This document shows positions 1 to 6,857 of a stretch of DNA of 64,000 nt, in pieces. The notes under the pieces were generated by a model. The model worked only from the letters and a program-made list of their open reading frames with translations, made no database searches and was not told the DNA's origin. Within the stretch, counting starts at the first letter, position 1; each line of letters begins with the position of its first letter. The stretch comes from Bradyrhizobium sp. ORS 285 (lineage in GTDB: Bacteria; Pseudomonadota; Alphaproteobacteria; Rhizobiales; Xanthobacteraceae), in assembly GCF_900176205.1 (NCBI RefSeq), contig NZ_LT859959.1:806001-870000 (forward strand), written 5' to 3'. The translations under genes and the position numbers were made by a program.

Positions 1-2
1 TG

Positions 3-173
3 TCGCGCCGCTGGTTTCTGCAGCGGATGGATGCCCGCATCAACGATCGCGACCGCGGCGATGTGACGGCCGTGCGCCGGCTGCGCTTGCTGCATTGGGG
101 CGGCATGCTCAGCAATGCCGTCCAGGTCGGCGGCGTGCTGGCGTGCATTCCGCAGATCGCGGCGGTGTCGTAG
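3..173 (+). CDS. C-terminal fragment of an unidentified, probably membrane-associated protein
   Basis: An open frame enters from the left edge and ends at TAG 171-173, giving 56 residues. The start lies outside the window. The last third (WGGMLSNAVQVGGVLACIPQ) is hydrophobic and could be a final membrane segment; the part before it is rich in Arg and Asp. I do not recognise the family. It is convergent with the SRPBCC gene that ends at 184, leaving only 10 bases between the stops. Confidence 0.5.
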   Translation, partial: SRRWFLQRMDARINDRDRGDVTAVRRLRLLHWGGMLSNAVQVGGVLACIPQIAAVS

Positions 174-183
174 GCCGCCGCCG

Positions 184-717
184 TCACGGCATCCCGATTC
201 CCAATGTCTTCATCGCTGTGAGCATGCGCGTAGGCGGCGCCATTCGGACGGTGAGCGGCTTGCCGGTTTCGAGCAGGCTCTTCAGGCTCGACAGGATGGC
301 CGGCCAGCCCTGGCGGCCGCCGGACAGGATGTCGTCGGACAGCGACCGCTCATGCGCTTCGGTCATGGTGAGCCGCACGGCCTCACCGGCTGGCTCGATC
401 TCATAGGTCACGAGCGTGCGGCCGAGCGCCGCGACGAGACCGGGCCAGTTGACGTCCCAGGTGATCGTCAGCCGCTGCGGCGGCTCGCAGACGATCACCT
501 CGCCGCTGATGTGCTCCGAGCCGTCGGGTGCGCGCACGATGAAGGCGCCGCCGGCGCGCAGATCCGCCTCGACGGCGAAGCCATGGAAATACTGCCGGCT
601 GAACTCAGCCGAGGTCAGCGCCTGCCACACTCTCTCCGGCGTCGCCGCGATGTAGATCGTGTAGACGGTCTCTGGCTTGAACTTGGAGATGTCCACTGCG
701 CGTCCCGGCTCAGTCAT
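184..717 (-). CDS. SRPBCC / AHSA1-like START-domain protein
   Basis: This 177-residue protein has the features of the AHSA1-like branch of the SRPBCC (Bet v 1-like) superfamily: an early 'YIAATPERVWQALTS' segment, then G-rich beta strands, then a helical C-terminal part with 'GRQGWPAILSSLKSLLETG'. Members form a hydrophobic cavity, and their ligands are usually unknown. The start overlaps the end of the upstream ArsR gene by 8 bases, so the two are translationally coupled. The pairing of an ArsR regulator with an SRPBCC protein is common in soil alphaproteobacteria. The superfamily call is secure; the ligand cannot be inferred. Confidence 0.85.
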   Translation of the reverse strand: MTEPGRAVDISKFKPETVYTIYIAATPERVWQALTSAEFSRQYFHGFAVEADLRAGGAFIVRAPDGSEHISGEVIVCEPPQRLTITWDVNWPGLVAALGRTLVTYEIEPAGEAVRLTMTEAHERSLSDDILSGGRQGWPAILSSLKSLLETGKPLTVRMAPPTRMLTAMKTLGIGMP

Positions 718-1024
718 CGCTATCCTCCAAACGCGTCTTCAAATCGCCTAGCGCGACCAGCCTGGCCCGCTCGAACTTCCTGATCCAGCGCTCGCCGATC
801 TGATGGATCGGCACTGGATTGAGAAAATGCAGCTTCTCGCGGCCATTCCTTATCGCGATGACCAGATTGGCTGCTTCGAGGATCGCAAGATGCTTGGTCA
901 CGGCCTGCCGCGTCATCGCGAGGCCGTCGCAGAGCTCGGTCAAGGTCTGGCCATTCCGCGCATGCAACCGGTCGAGCAGCGCCCGCCGCGATGCGTCCGC
1001 CAGCGCCTTGAAGACCTCATCCAT
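710..1024 (-). CDS. ArsR-family winged-helix transcriptional regulator
   Basis: This 104-residue protein is a typical ArsR-type winged helix: 'ALADASRRALLDRL' at the front, a recognition helix around 'LAMTRQAVTKHLAILEAANL', then the wing. No CxC metal site is visible, so it is probably of the metal-independent class that accompanies SRPBCC genes. I chose the start at 1024 because the upstream in-frame ATG at 1042 lies inside a perfect palindrome (1037-1056) that looks like the operator. It is the first gene of a two-gene unit with the SRPBCC gene, and autoregulation is likely. Confidence 0.9.
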   Translation of the reverse strand: MDEVFKALADASRRALLDRLHARNGQTLTELCDGLAMTRQAVTKHLAILEAANLVIAIRNGREKLHFLNPVPIHQIGERWIRKFERARLVALGDLKTRLEDSDD

Positions 1025-1036
1025 GGCGGAGAAATT

Positions 1037-1056
1037 ACGCAACCATAAGGTTGCGT
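1037..1056. promoter_or_regulatory. Operator-like palindrome in the arsR promoter
   Basis: ACGCAACC-ATAA-GGTTGCGT is a perfect inverted repeat with 8-bp arms and a 4-bp centre. On the minus strand a TTGACA -35 hexamer (1061-1056) abuts it, and a weak -10 (GTAATT) follows at 17-bp spacing, so the palindrome fills the spacer. A protein bound here would block RNA polymerase. Autorepression by the ArsR protein encoded immediately downstream is the simplest reading. Confidence 0.7.
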
Positions 1057-1103
1057 GTCAAGCAGCCGAAGAGCTGGCAGAAACCTTCTGGAGCCTTGCG
1101 TCG

Positions 1104-1427
1104 TCAGCTGTTCAGGGCGGCTAGCCGCACGAGCGTCGCCGAGAGGACGCTGCATCCTTCCGGAAAATACTGCCGAAGCGCGTCCTCCTGCTGGTGCGGA
1201 TAGCCGAGCAGATTGTTCAGGGATCCAACCATCGCCGCAAGCAGCTGGTCGGAGTTGCAGGCCGGAGAAGGCCATGCCTCGTAGATCGCTCTCACCTCAG
1301 AGCGCTCGAGACCGAACAGCGTTTGGAACTCCCATTCCGGAAAGAACGAGCCTTCGACAGCGGCGCGAAGCGCGCGATGCACGATCTCGCGATCCGCTGT
1401 CGAGAGAGAAGCTATCGAGATGGACAT
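1104..1427 (-). CDS. Conserved hypothetical protein
   Basis: A 107-residue soluble protein beginning 'MSISIASLSTADREIVHRAL'. It contains 'PEWEFQTLFGLERSEVRAIY', followed by a segment ending in 'LNNLLGYPH'. I know similar small proteins from Bradyrhizobium-type genomes but no function. The frame stays open to an ATG at 1514, but the extra N-terminal 29 residues are low-quality sequence and would overlap the divergent LysE gene, so the inner ATG at 1427 is preferred. Confidence 0.65.
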   Translation of the reverse strand: MSISIASLSTADREIVHRALRAAVEGSFFPEWEFQTLFGLERSEVRAIYEAWPSPACNSDQLLAAMVGSLNNLLGYPHQQEDALRQYFPEGCSVLSATLVRLAALNS

Positions 1428-1512
1428 GGCGGGTGGTGCCGGCTCGGCGTCGGATGGCGTGGAGATGCCCTTCTGGTGTATGACAAGGTGTCCTCCTTCA
1501 CGAGTCCTCTTC

Positions 1513-2133
1513 ATGTCCCTGCAAGTCTATCTCGCCTTCGTTGCCGCCTGTATCGCGCTGGCACTGCTGCCCGGACCCGTCGTCACGCTGCTGATCGCGA
1601 ACGGGCTGCGTCATGGAACCCGCGCGGCGCTGATCAATATCGCAGGCGTCCAGACCGGGCTTGCGATCGCGATCGGCATCGTCGCGATGGGCCTGACGAC
1701 CTTGATGGCCACCATGGGCTATTGGTTCGAATGGGTGCGCCTGATCGGCGCCGCCTATCTGGTGTGGCTCGGCATCCAGCTGATCAGCTCGCCGGTCGAA
1801 GGCATCGCGGAAGGCGAGGCGCCGCCACCGCCGCCGCGCGGCGGCTTCTTCCTGCAAGGGTTGCTGGTGCTGCTGTCCAACCCCAAGGTGATGGTGTTCT
1901 TCGGCGCCTTCCTGCCGCAGTTCATGGACATGAGCCGGGATCACGTGCCGCAGGTCGCGCTGCTCGGCGTCACCTTCATGGTGGTCGCCGGCCTGACCGA
2001 CGCCGTCTATGCGCTGCTCGCCGGCCGCGCGCGAAAAATGTTCTCGGCCAGGCGCACCCGCCTGGTCTCGCGCATCTCCGGCGGCTTCATGATCGGCGGC
2101 GGCCTGTGGCTGGCGCTGACGCGGGCGCGGTGA
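1513..2133 (+). CDS. LysE/RhtB-family amino-acid exporter
   Basis: This 206-residue membrane protein has about six hydrophobic segments. The N-terminal 'ALLPGPVVTLLIANGLRHGTR' matches the PGP signature of LysE/RhtB exporters, and 'NPKVMVFFGAFLPQF' in the middle is the second conserved block. Family members export amino acids or homoserine lactones across the inner membrane. A proline-rich cytoplasmic loop (EAPPPPPRGG) is present. An ATG at 1420 is in frame, but the family normally begins at this MSLQVYLAF sequence. The substrate is unknown. Confidence 0.9.
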   Translation: MSLQVYLAFVAACIALALLPGPVVTLLIANGLRHGTRAALINIAGVQTGLAIAIGIVAMGLTTLMATMGYWFEWVRLIGAAYLVWLGIQLISSPVEGIAEGEAPPPPPRGGFFLQGLLVLLSNPKVMVFFGAFLPQFMDMSRDHVPQVALLGVTFMVVAGLTDAVYALLAGRARKMFSARRTRLVSRISGGFMIGGGLWLALTRAR

Positions 2134-2159
2134 GCTGACGTCTCGCTGCGGGCGACTGA

Positions 2160-2744
2160 CTACTCGACCAGGCGCGGTCGCGGCCGGAATTCCAGTCCAG
2201 CATAGACATCAAGAAGGCCGATCGCGACGTTCAGCTTCTCCAGCTGAATGGTCGCATCGACCCCCTTCAATACCACGTCGGTCCAGGCGCCATTCGGATC
2301 GCGTGAATAGAGATGGAGGTTGGGGCTGTCGGTGTCGACGAACAGAATGTAGTCGAGAGAGGGGAGAGCCTGGTATTCGGCCAGCTTGACCGTCACGTCG
2401 AAACCGCCGGTCGTCGGAGACAGCACCTCGACCAGCAGCGCCGGTCGATCCGCCACCAGGGAGTCCTCGTCAGGCTTGCCGCAATCCACGCCAAGATCGG
2501 GGATGCGACGGGTCGATGGTGAGGTGACCACGTAGATATCGCCGGTGAAGGTCTGGCACGGACCCCCTCTGGTCTGGGCGTGCAGCGCCGCGGTCAGGTT
2601 GACGACGATCGCGTCGTGTCGCCGGCCTGCGCTGGCCATCATGACGACCTCGCCGTCGACAAGCTCGTAGCGCTCATCCTACGCTGTCACCCACGAAAAG
2701 AACTGTTCGGGCGTCACCGCCGCCGGGTCGATCTTGATGCTCAT
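2160..2744 (-). pseudogene. Uma2-family (DUF820) endonuclease gene interrupted by an in-frame amber codon
   Basis: The open 160-residue part starts at 2642 with 'MMASAGRRHDAIVVNLTAAL' and contains the nuclease-like core 'RIPDLGVDCG' and 'RPALLVEVLSPTT' of Uma2 proteins. Reading upstream in the same frame gives 'DERYELVDGEVVM', the usual N-terminal strand of the family, and then MSIKIDPAAVTPEQFFSWVTA from an ATG at 2744. Only a TAG (2681-2679) separates the two halves. The gene is therefore disrupted by one nonsense codon, or a shortened protein is made from 2642. Confidence 0.75.
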
Positions 2745-2842
2745 GCGAGAGCGCCTGTTCGGCTGAACTATAGGCGAGCCGGTCGGCATGTGAAAGCATC
2801 GCCCCGGCCTGGATCCGAGCTCCCGTCGACGCTATCCGTGGC

Positions 2843-3679
2843 CTACACGCTGATCGTGCCCTTCACCACCGGAGCGACGTCGCCGCCGACCCAGATCGTC
2901 TCGCCGTCCTGCGCGACGTGCACCCGGCCGGCGCGGCCGAGCACCGTGCCCTGCGACGCGACATATTGCTTCGGAGCAATTCCGGCGCCGATCAGCCATT
3001 GCGCCAGACTTGCATTGAGGCTGCCCGTGACAGGGTCCTCGACCCCGCTCCAGGTGAAGGCGCGGACTTCGTACTGCGCGTCGTCCCCGTCCTTCGCAGG
3101 GTCCCATGGCGCGACGACGCCGACCGGTTGTTGTGAGAGGGCGAGCACGTTGAACTTGATGTTCAGCAGATCCTGGCGCGAGTCCAGTAGCACGCCGATC
3201 CAACCCGGACCGTTGTCGATCCACTCGACGGCGCGCATCGAGCTCGGCTGAAGACCGAGCGCGGCCGCGATCCGGCTCGTGAGCTCCGCATCGACGTGGC
3301 CGGAGCGGCGCAGCGGCGGCGCCGCGAAAGCGAGTCGATCGCTGTCGCGCTTGATGCGCACGAGACCCGCACCGCATTCCTGCACGACGTATTCGCCTTT
3401 CGGCCGGCCACCGAGCGCGAGCCAGACATGCGCGGAGCCGAGCGTCGGATGGCCAGCAAAAGGCAGCTCGCGCTGTGGCGTGAAGATGCGCACGCGATAA
3501 TCAGCGCCTGGATTCTGGGCGCGCGACAGAAAGGTCGTCTCGGACAGATTGGTCCAGTTGGCGATCGCCTGCATCGCCGCATCGTCGAGGCCGTCGGCCT
3601 CGGCGATCACGGCAAGCGGATTGCCCTTGAACGGGACTGCGGAGAACACGTCGACTTGGTGGAACGGATGCGTCGGCAT
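2843..3679 (-). CDS. PhzF-family isomerase/epimerase-like protein
   Basis: This 278-residue protein is of normal length for the PhzF family, which has a diaminopimelate epimerase fold. 'HQVDVFSAVPFKGNPLAVI' opens the first domain and 'NLSETTFL' carries the catalytic Glu (E47). 'FAGHPTLGSAHVW' and 'DPVTGSLNASLAQWLI' are the conserved turns of the two halves. Outside phenazine clusters the substrates are generally unknown, and nothing around it suggests phenazine synthesis. It lies 25 bases downstream of a DUF1127 gene on the same strand and probably shares its transcript. Confidence 0.9.
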   Translation of the reverse strand: MPTHPFHQVDVFSAVPFKGNPLAVIAEADGLDDAAMQAIANWTNLSETTFLSRAQNPGADYRVRIFTPQRELPFAGHPTLGSAHVWLALGGRPKGEYVVQECGAGLVRIKRDSDRLAFAAPPLRRSGHVDAELTSRIAAALGLQPSSMRAVEWIDNGPGWIGVLLDSRQDLLNIKFNVLALSQQPVGVVAPWDPAKDGDDAQYEVRAFTWSGVEDPVTGSLNASLAQWLIGAGIAPKQYVASQGTVLGRAGRVHVAQDGETIWVGGDVAPVVKGTISV

Positions 3680-3704
3680 TGCGGTGTCCTCCTGGAGGTC
3701 GTCG

Positions 3705-3908
3705 TCAGTCGCGCCAGAACGGCTTGTTGGCTTCGTCGTGAACGACGGTCGGATCGAGTCCGCAGTCGCGCATCTGCTCGGCGTCGAGCATCGCGAGCTC
3801 GGAGCGCCAGAACAGACGCTGCAGCCACAGCTGGGGGACCTGGAGCAAATTGCTCTTTCCGTGAGCAACTTGCGGAGTTGCCCAACGCTGCGCCAGGGAA
3901 TATGCCAT
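3705..3908 (-). CDS. DUF1127-family small protein
   Basis: A 67-residue protein with a C-terminal 'RSELAMLDAEQMRDCGLDPTVV' segment, the hallmark of DUF1127 (YjiS-like) proteins, ending in 'ANKPFWRD' as is typical in rhizobia. Some family members take part in RNA turnover or phosphate and carbon metabolism. It leads a two-gene unit with phzF and is divergent from the MocR regulator that starts 95 bases away, which may control it. Confidence 0.85.
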   Translation of the reverse strand: MAYSLAQRWATPQVAHGKSNLLQVPQLWLQRLFWRSELAMLDAEQMRDCGLDPTVVHDEANKPFWRD

Positions 3909-3963
3909 GAGTCACCTATTGGTCTTCGATTGCGTTGTTCGAAGAGCAATCGCGCAGTACATA

Positions 3964-3998
3964 TCTCGGTGCAATCGAAACATTGCTCTCGGTGCAAT
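3964..3998. promoter_or_regulatory. Direct repeats, candidate MocR operator
   Basis: TCTCGGTGCAAT occurs at 3964-3975 and again at 3987-3998, an exact 12-base direct repeat with a 23-base period. A third GCAATCG lies nearby in 3949-3955. The repeats sit just before the MocR start codon in the region shared with the divergent DUF1127-phzF unit. Tandem operators of this spacing are typical of MocR/GntR regulators, so this is probably the binding site of the adjacent gene product. Confidence 0.6.
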
Positions 3999-4003
3999 AT
4001 AGC

Positions 4004-5344
4004 ATGAATGCTTCGTATACGACCCTGGTGGACGACATCGCCGAGGAGATCGCGCAGGGCCGGCTGAAGGCCGGCGACCGGCTGCCGCCGCAGCGCCAGT
4101 TCGCCTATGAGCGGGGAATTGCCGCATCCACAGCAGCCCGCGTCTATGCCGAATTATTGCGCAGGGGTCTCGTGGTGGGTGAAGTCGGCCGCGGCACCTT
4201 CGTCGCCGGCGAGCCTGTACCGGTCCCGCCGTCGTTGCGGCTCGAGGCGTTCGACGGCCGCATCGATCTCGAGTTCAATTTCCCGACACTGCCCGATCAG
4301 GCGGCACTGATCGCGAAATCGCTGGCCGTCTGGCAGCGGCCGGAGAAGCTCGCGCCGGTGCTGGCGCCGATCACCCAGCGCCGGCTGGTCGAGGCCGGGC
4401 GGACCGCCGCGACGTTTTTTGCCGGGGAGCGCTGGCGTCCGCGCGCGGAAAACTTCGTGTTTGCCGGCAGCGGGCGGCAGTCGCTGGCGGCGGCCATCTC
4501 GGCGCTGGTGCCGGTCGGCGGCCGGCTCGGCGTCGAGGCCGTGACCTACCCGATGATCAAGGGCATCGCGGCCCGGCTCGGCGTCACCCTGGTGCCGCTG
4601 GCCATGGACGCCGAGGGCGTGCGCCCGGACGCGCTGACCAAGGCGCACCGCACCAGCGCGCTCAATGCAATTTACATCCAGCCGGTCATGCAGAATCCGC
4701 TGGGACTGACGATGAGCGAAGCGCGGCGGGAAGAGATCGTGCGGCTCGTGCGCAAGCACGATCTGATGATCATCGAGGATCTCGTCTACGGCTTCCTCAG
4801 CGACCAGGTGTCCCTGGCGGCGCAGGCCGAGGAGCGTGTCATCGTGGTCGACAGCCTGGCCAAGCGTCTCGCGCCGGGCATCGCCGTCGGCTTCCTCTAC
4901 GTCCCGTCGCATCTGCGCGAGAAATTCGCTGCAACCGTGCGCACCGGCGCATGGTCGGTGACCTCGCTCGCCCTGGCCGCCGGCATGGGCCTGCTCGTCG
5001 ATGGTACCGCGGCCGAGATCACCAAGCGCAAGCGCGCCGATGCATTGGTGCGGCAGGCGATCGTGGCCGAGTGCCTCGCGGGCCATCGCATCGACGCCGA
5101 TCCGCGCTCCTACCACGTCTGGCTGCATCTGCCGGAAGGCTGGCGTGCTGAGGCGCTGACGGCGGCGGCCGCGCGCGCGGGCATCGCGATCACGCCCGCG
5201 AGCGCGTTCGCGGTGGCGCATGGCCACTCGCCGAATGCTGTCAGGCTGGCGCTGGGGCTGCCGAGCCACGACGATCTCAGGACCGCGCTGTGGCGTCTCG
5301 CCGGCCTGCTGTCGCACCACGACGCCTCCGACATGACGGAGTAA
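4004..5344 (+). CDS. MocR-type PLP-dependent aminotransferase-fold regulator (GntR HTH)
   Basis: A 446-residue protein. Residues 1-70 form a GntR winged helix (LVDDIAEEIAQGRLKAGDRL, then 'AASTAARVYAELLRRGLV', ending 'VGRGTFVAG'). The remainder is a fold-type I aminotransferase domain with 'YIQPVMQNPLG', 'IIEDLVYGFL' and the Schiff-base lysine K287 in 'DSLAKRLAPG'. Such regulators sense PLP or amino-compound ligands. I chose the ATG at 4004 because the longer frame from 3935 would run through the operator repeats. It is divergent from DUF1127-phzF, its probable target. Confidence 0.92.
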   Translation: MNASYTTLVDDIAEEIAQGRLKAGDRLPPQRQFAYERGIAASTAARVYAELLRRGLVVGEVGRGTFVAGEPVPVPPSLRLEAFDGRIDLEFNFPTLPDQAALIAKSLAVWQRPEKLAPVLAPITQRRLVEAGRTAATFFAGERWRPRAENFVFAGSGRQSLAAAISALVPVGGRLGVEAVTYPMIKGIAARLGVTLVPLAMDAEGVRPDALTKAHRTSALNAIYIQPVMQNPLGLTMSEARREEIVRLVRKHDLMIIEDLVYGFLSDQVSLAAQAEERVIVVDSLAKRLAPGIAVGFLYVPSHLREKFAATVRTGAWSVTSLALAAGMGLLVDGTAAEITKRKRADALVRQAIVAECLAGHRIDADPRSYHVWLHLPEGWRAEALTAAAARAGIAITPASAFAVAHGHSPNAVRLALGLPSHDDLRTALWRLAGLLSHHDASDMTE

Positions 5345-5348
5345 GGGG

Positions 5349-6161
5349 CTACGCGAGCCCCTTGCTGCGCAGCTCGACCTCGATCTCGCCGATGATGCGG
5401 ATCAGCCGCTCGGCCCAGAGCTGCTGACCCTCGGGCTCGGCGATCTCGTTCTGTCGGATCTCGATGCCCGATGTGATCAGGCCGCGGTCTTCGCCGTGCA
5501 CGGGGATCGTGTAGTCGGTGCCATTGCCGACCGCATAGGGCTGGTTGTCGCCGACGACCAGATCAGGCTCGGCGCGCAGCGCCTTCAGCAGCAGCGGCGG
5601 CAGAATTTTGTCATGCTGATACAGCGTGCCGATGTGCCAGGGCCGGGCGATCCCCGCATAAACAGGCGTGAAGCTGTGCAGCGACACGAGAATGGTCGGC
5701 CGTCCCGCCGCCTTGCGCGCATCGAGCACTGCGGTGATGCGGTCGTGATAGGGATCGAAGATCGCGCGGCGACGCAGCTCGGCGTCCTCATGCGTGAGAC
5801 CTTCGTTGCCGGGTATGGTGGTGCGCTCGCTGATCATCGGGATCGAGTTCGGTGCGCCCGGCGAGCGGTTGCAGTCGATCACGAGCCGCGAATAGCGCTG
5901 CGCCACCAGATGCGCCTCGAGTGCGCGCGACACCTGCTCGGCCACGCCGGCGATGCCGATGTCCCAGGCGATGTGCCGCTCCAATTCGCTTTCGGGCAAG
6001 CCGAGATCGCCGAGTGCGCGCGGCAGCAGCCGGCCGTAATGATCGCAGGTGAAGACGAAGGCCGAAGCGCCGTCCGCGTTCTGCTCGATCACGGGGGAGG
6101 GCTCGTCGGACAGCAGCAGATGGCGCGGTTCAGTGCCAGGAATGATCGGGGTCTGGTTCAT
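5349..6161 (-). CDS. N-formylglutamate amidohydrolase family protein
   Basis: A 270-residue protein of the FGase family. 'FVFTCDHYGRLLP' carries the metal-binding His region, followed by 'HIAWDIGI', 'LVIDCNRSPG' and 'VSLHSFTPVY'. Family enzymes hydrolyse N-formylglutamate (histidine degradation) or related N-acyl amino acids. No hut genes are nearby, so the substrate is open. The start was placed at MNQTPIIPGTEP; the upstream extension to 6215 has no conserved sequence. It is convergent with the MocR gene, with 4 bases between the stops. Confidence 0.87.
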   Translation of the reverse strand: MNQTPIIPGTEPRHLLLSDEPSPVIEQNADGASAFVFTCDHYGRLLPRALGDLGLPESELERHIAWDIGIAGVAEQVSRALEAHLVAQRYSRLVIDCNRSPGAPNSIPMISERTTIPGNEGLTHEDAELRRRAIFDPYHDRITAVLDARKAAGRPTILVSLHSFTPVYAGIARPWHIGTLYQHDKILPPLLLKALRAEPDLVVGDNQPYAVGNGTDYTIPVHGEDRGLITSGIEIRQNEIAEPEGQQLWAERLIRIIGEIEVELRSKGLA

Positions 6162-6342
6162 TTTGCCTCTGGGAAGCGGCTGTCCCGCGAGCCGGCCCTC
6201 GCGCGTCAGCCGCAAATCAATTGATCACCCGACGATGCCGATTGCGGCCGAGGACGCAACCCAGAACTGCGCGAGTGCGGTCCATCCCTGTTGATCTCCG
6301 CTGGCGGTCGCATCGCGCGGCGAAGTCGGCTAGAGACGGGCC

Positions 6343-6741
6343 ATGACCTGCGATCTGCTCTTCGTCTACGGCACCTTGATGCGCGGCTTCGACCATCCGA
6401 TGGCGCGGCTGCTGTCGGCCAATGCCGATTTCGTCAGCGAAGCCAGCTGCCGCGGCCGGCTGTACCGCATCCAGCATTATCCGGGTCTCGTGCTCTCGGA
6501 CGATGCGGCTGATATGGTCCATGGCGAGCTGTTCCGGCTGCATCAGCCCGATCCGATGCTGCGCGAATTCGACATGTACGAGGCCTGCGGCGAGGGTTTT
6601 CAGCAGCCGACCGAATATCTGCGCCAGCACCTCGGCGTGACGCTGGCCGACGGTACGGCCCGCGAGGCCTGGACTTATGTCTACAACTGGCCCGTCGACG
6701 AGACCGCCCGCATCGCCTCGGGCCGCTTCCTGGCGCCGTAA
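6343..6741 (+). CDS. Gamma-glutamylcyclotransferase-like protein
   Basis: A 132-residue protein of the GGCT/AIG2 fold. The N-terminal 'LFVYGTLMRGFDHPM' is the diagnostic YGTL(M/L)RG loop, and 'MVHGELFRL' and 'FDMYEACGEGFQQPTEY' follow as in the family. The acidic residue in 'FDMYEACGEG' fits the expected catalytic Glu region. Family members release 5-oxoproline from gamma-glutamyl compounds, or act on similar isopeptides. It is a single gene upstream of dnaG, separated by 116 bases. Confidence 0.88.
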   Translation: MTCDLLFVYGTLMRGFDHPMARLLSANADFVSEASCRGRLYRIQHYPGLVLSDDAADMVHGELFRLHQPDPMLREFDMYEACGEGFQQPTEYLRQHLGVTLADGTAREAWTYVYNWPVDETARIASGRFLAP

Positions 6742-6857
6742 CGGCGCCTTCACTGCGTGCGGCCTGTGAATAGCCCTGATAAAGCCGAGGAAGTTCACAT
6801 TTCGTACACGGCTGCCTATATGCGTAAGTCCACCCCCACAGGACCACCTCGCCGCCC

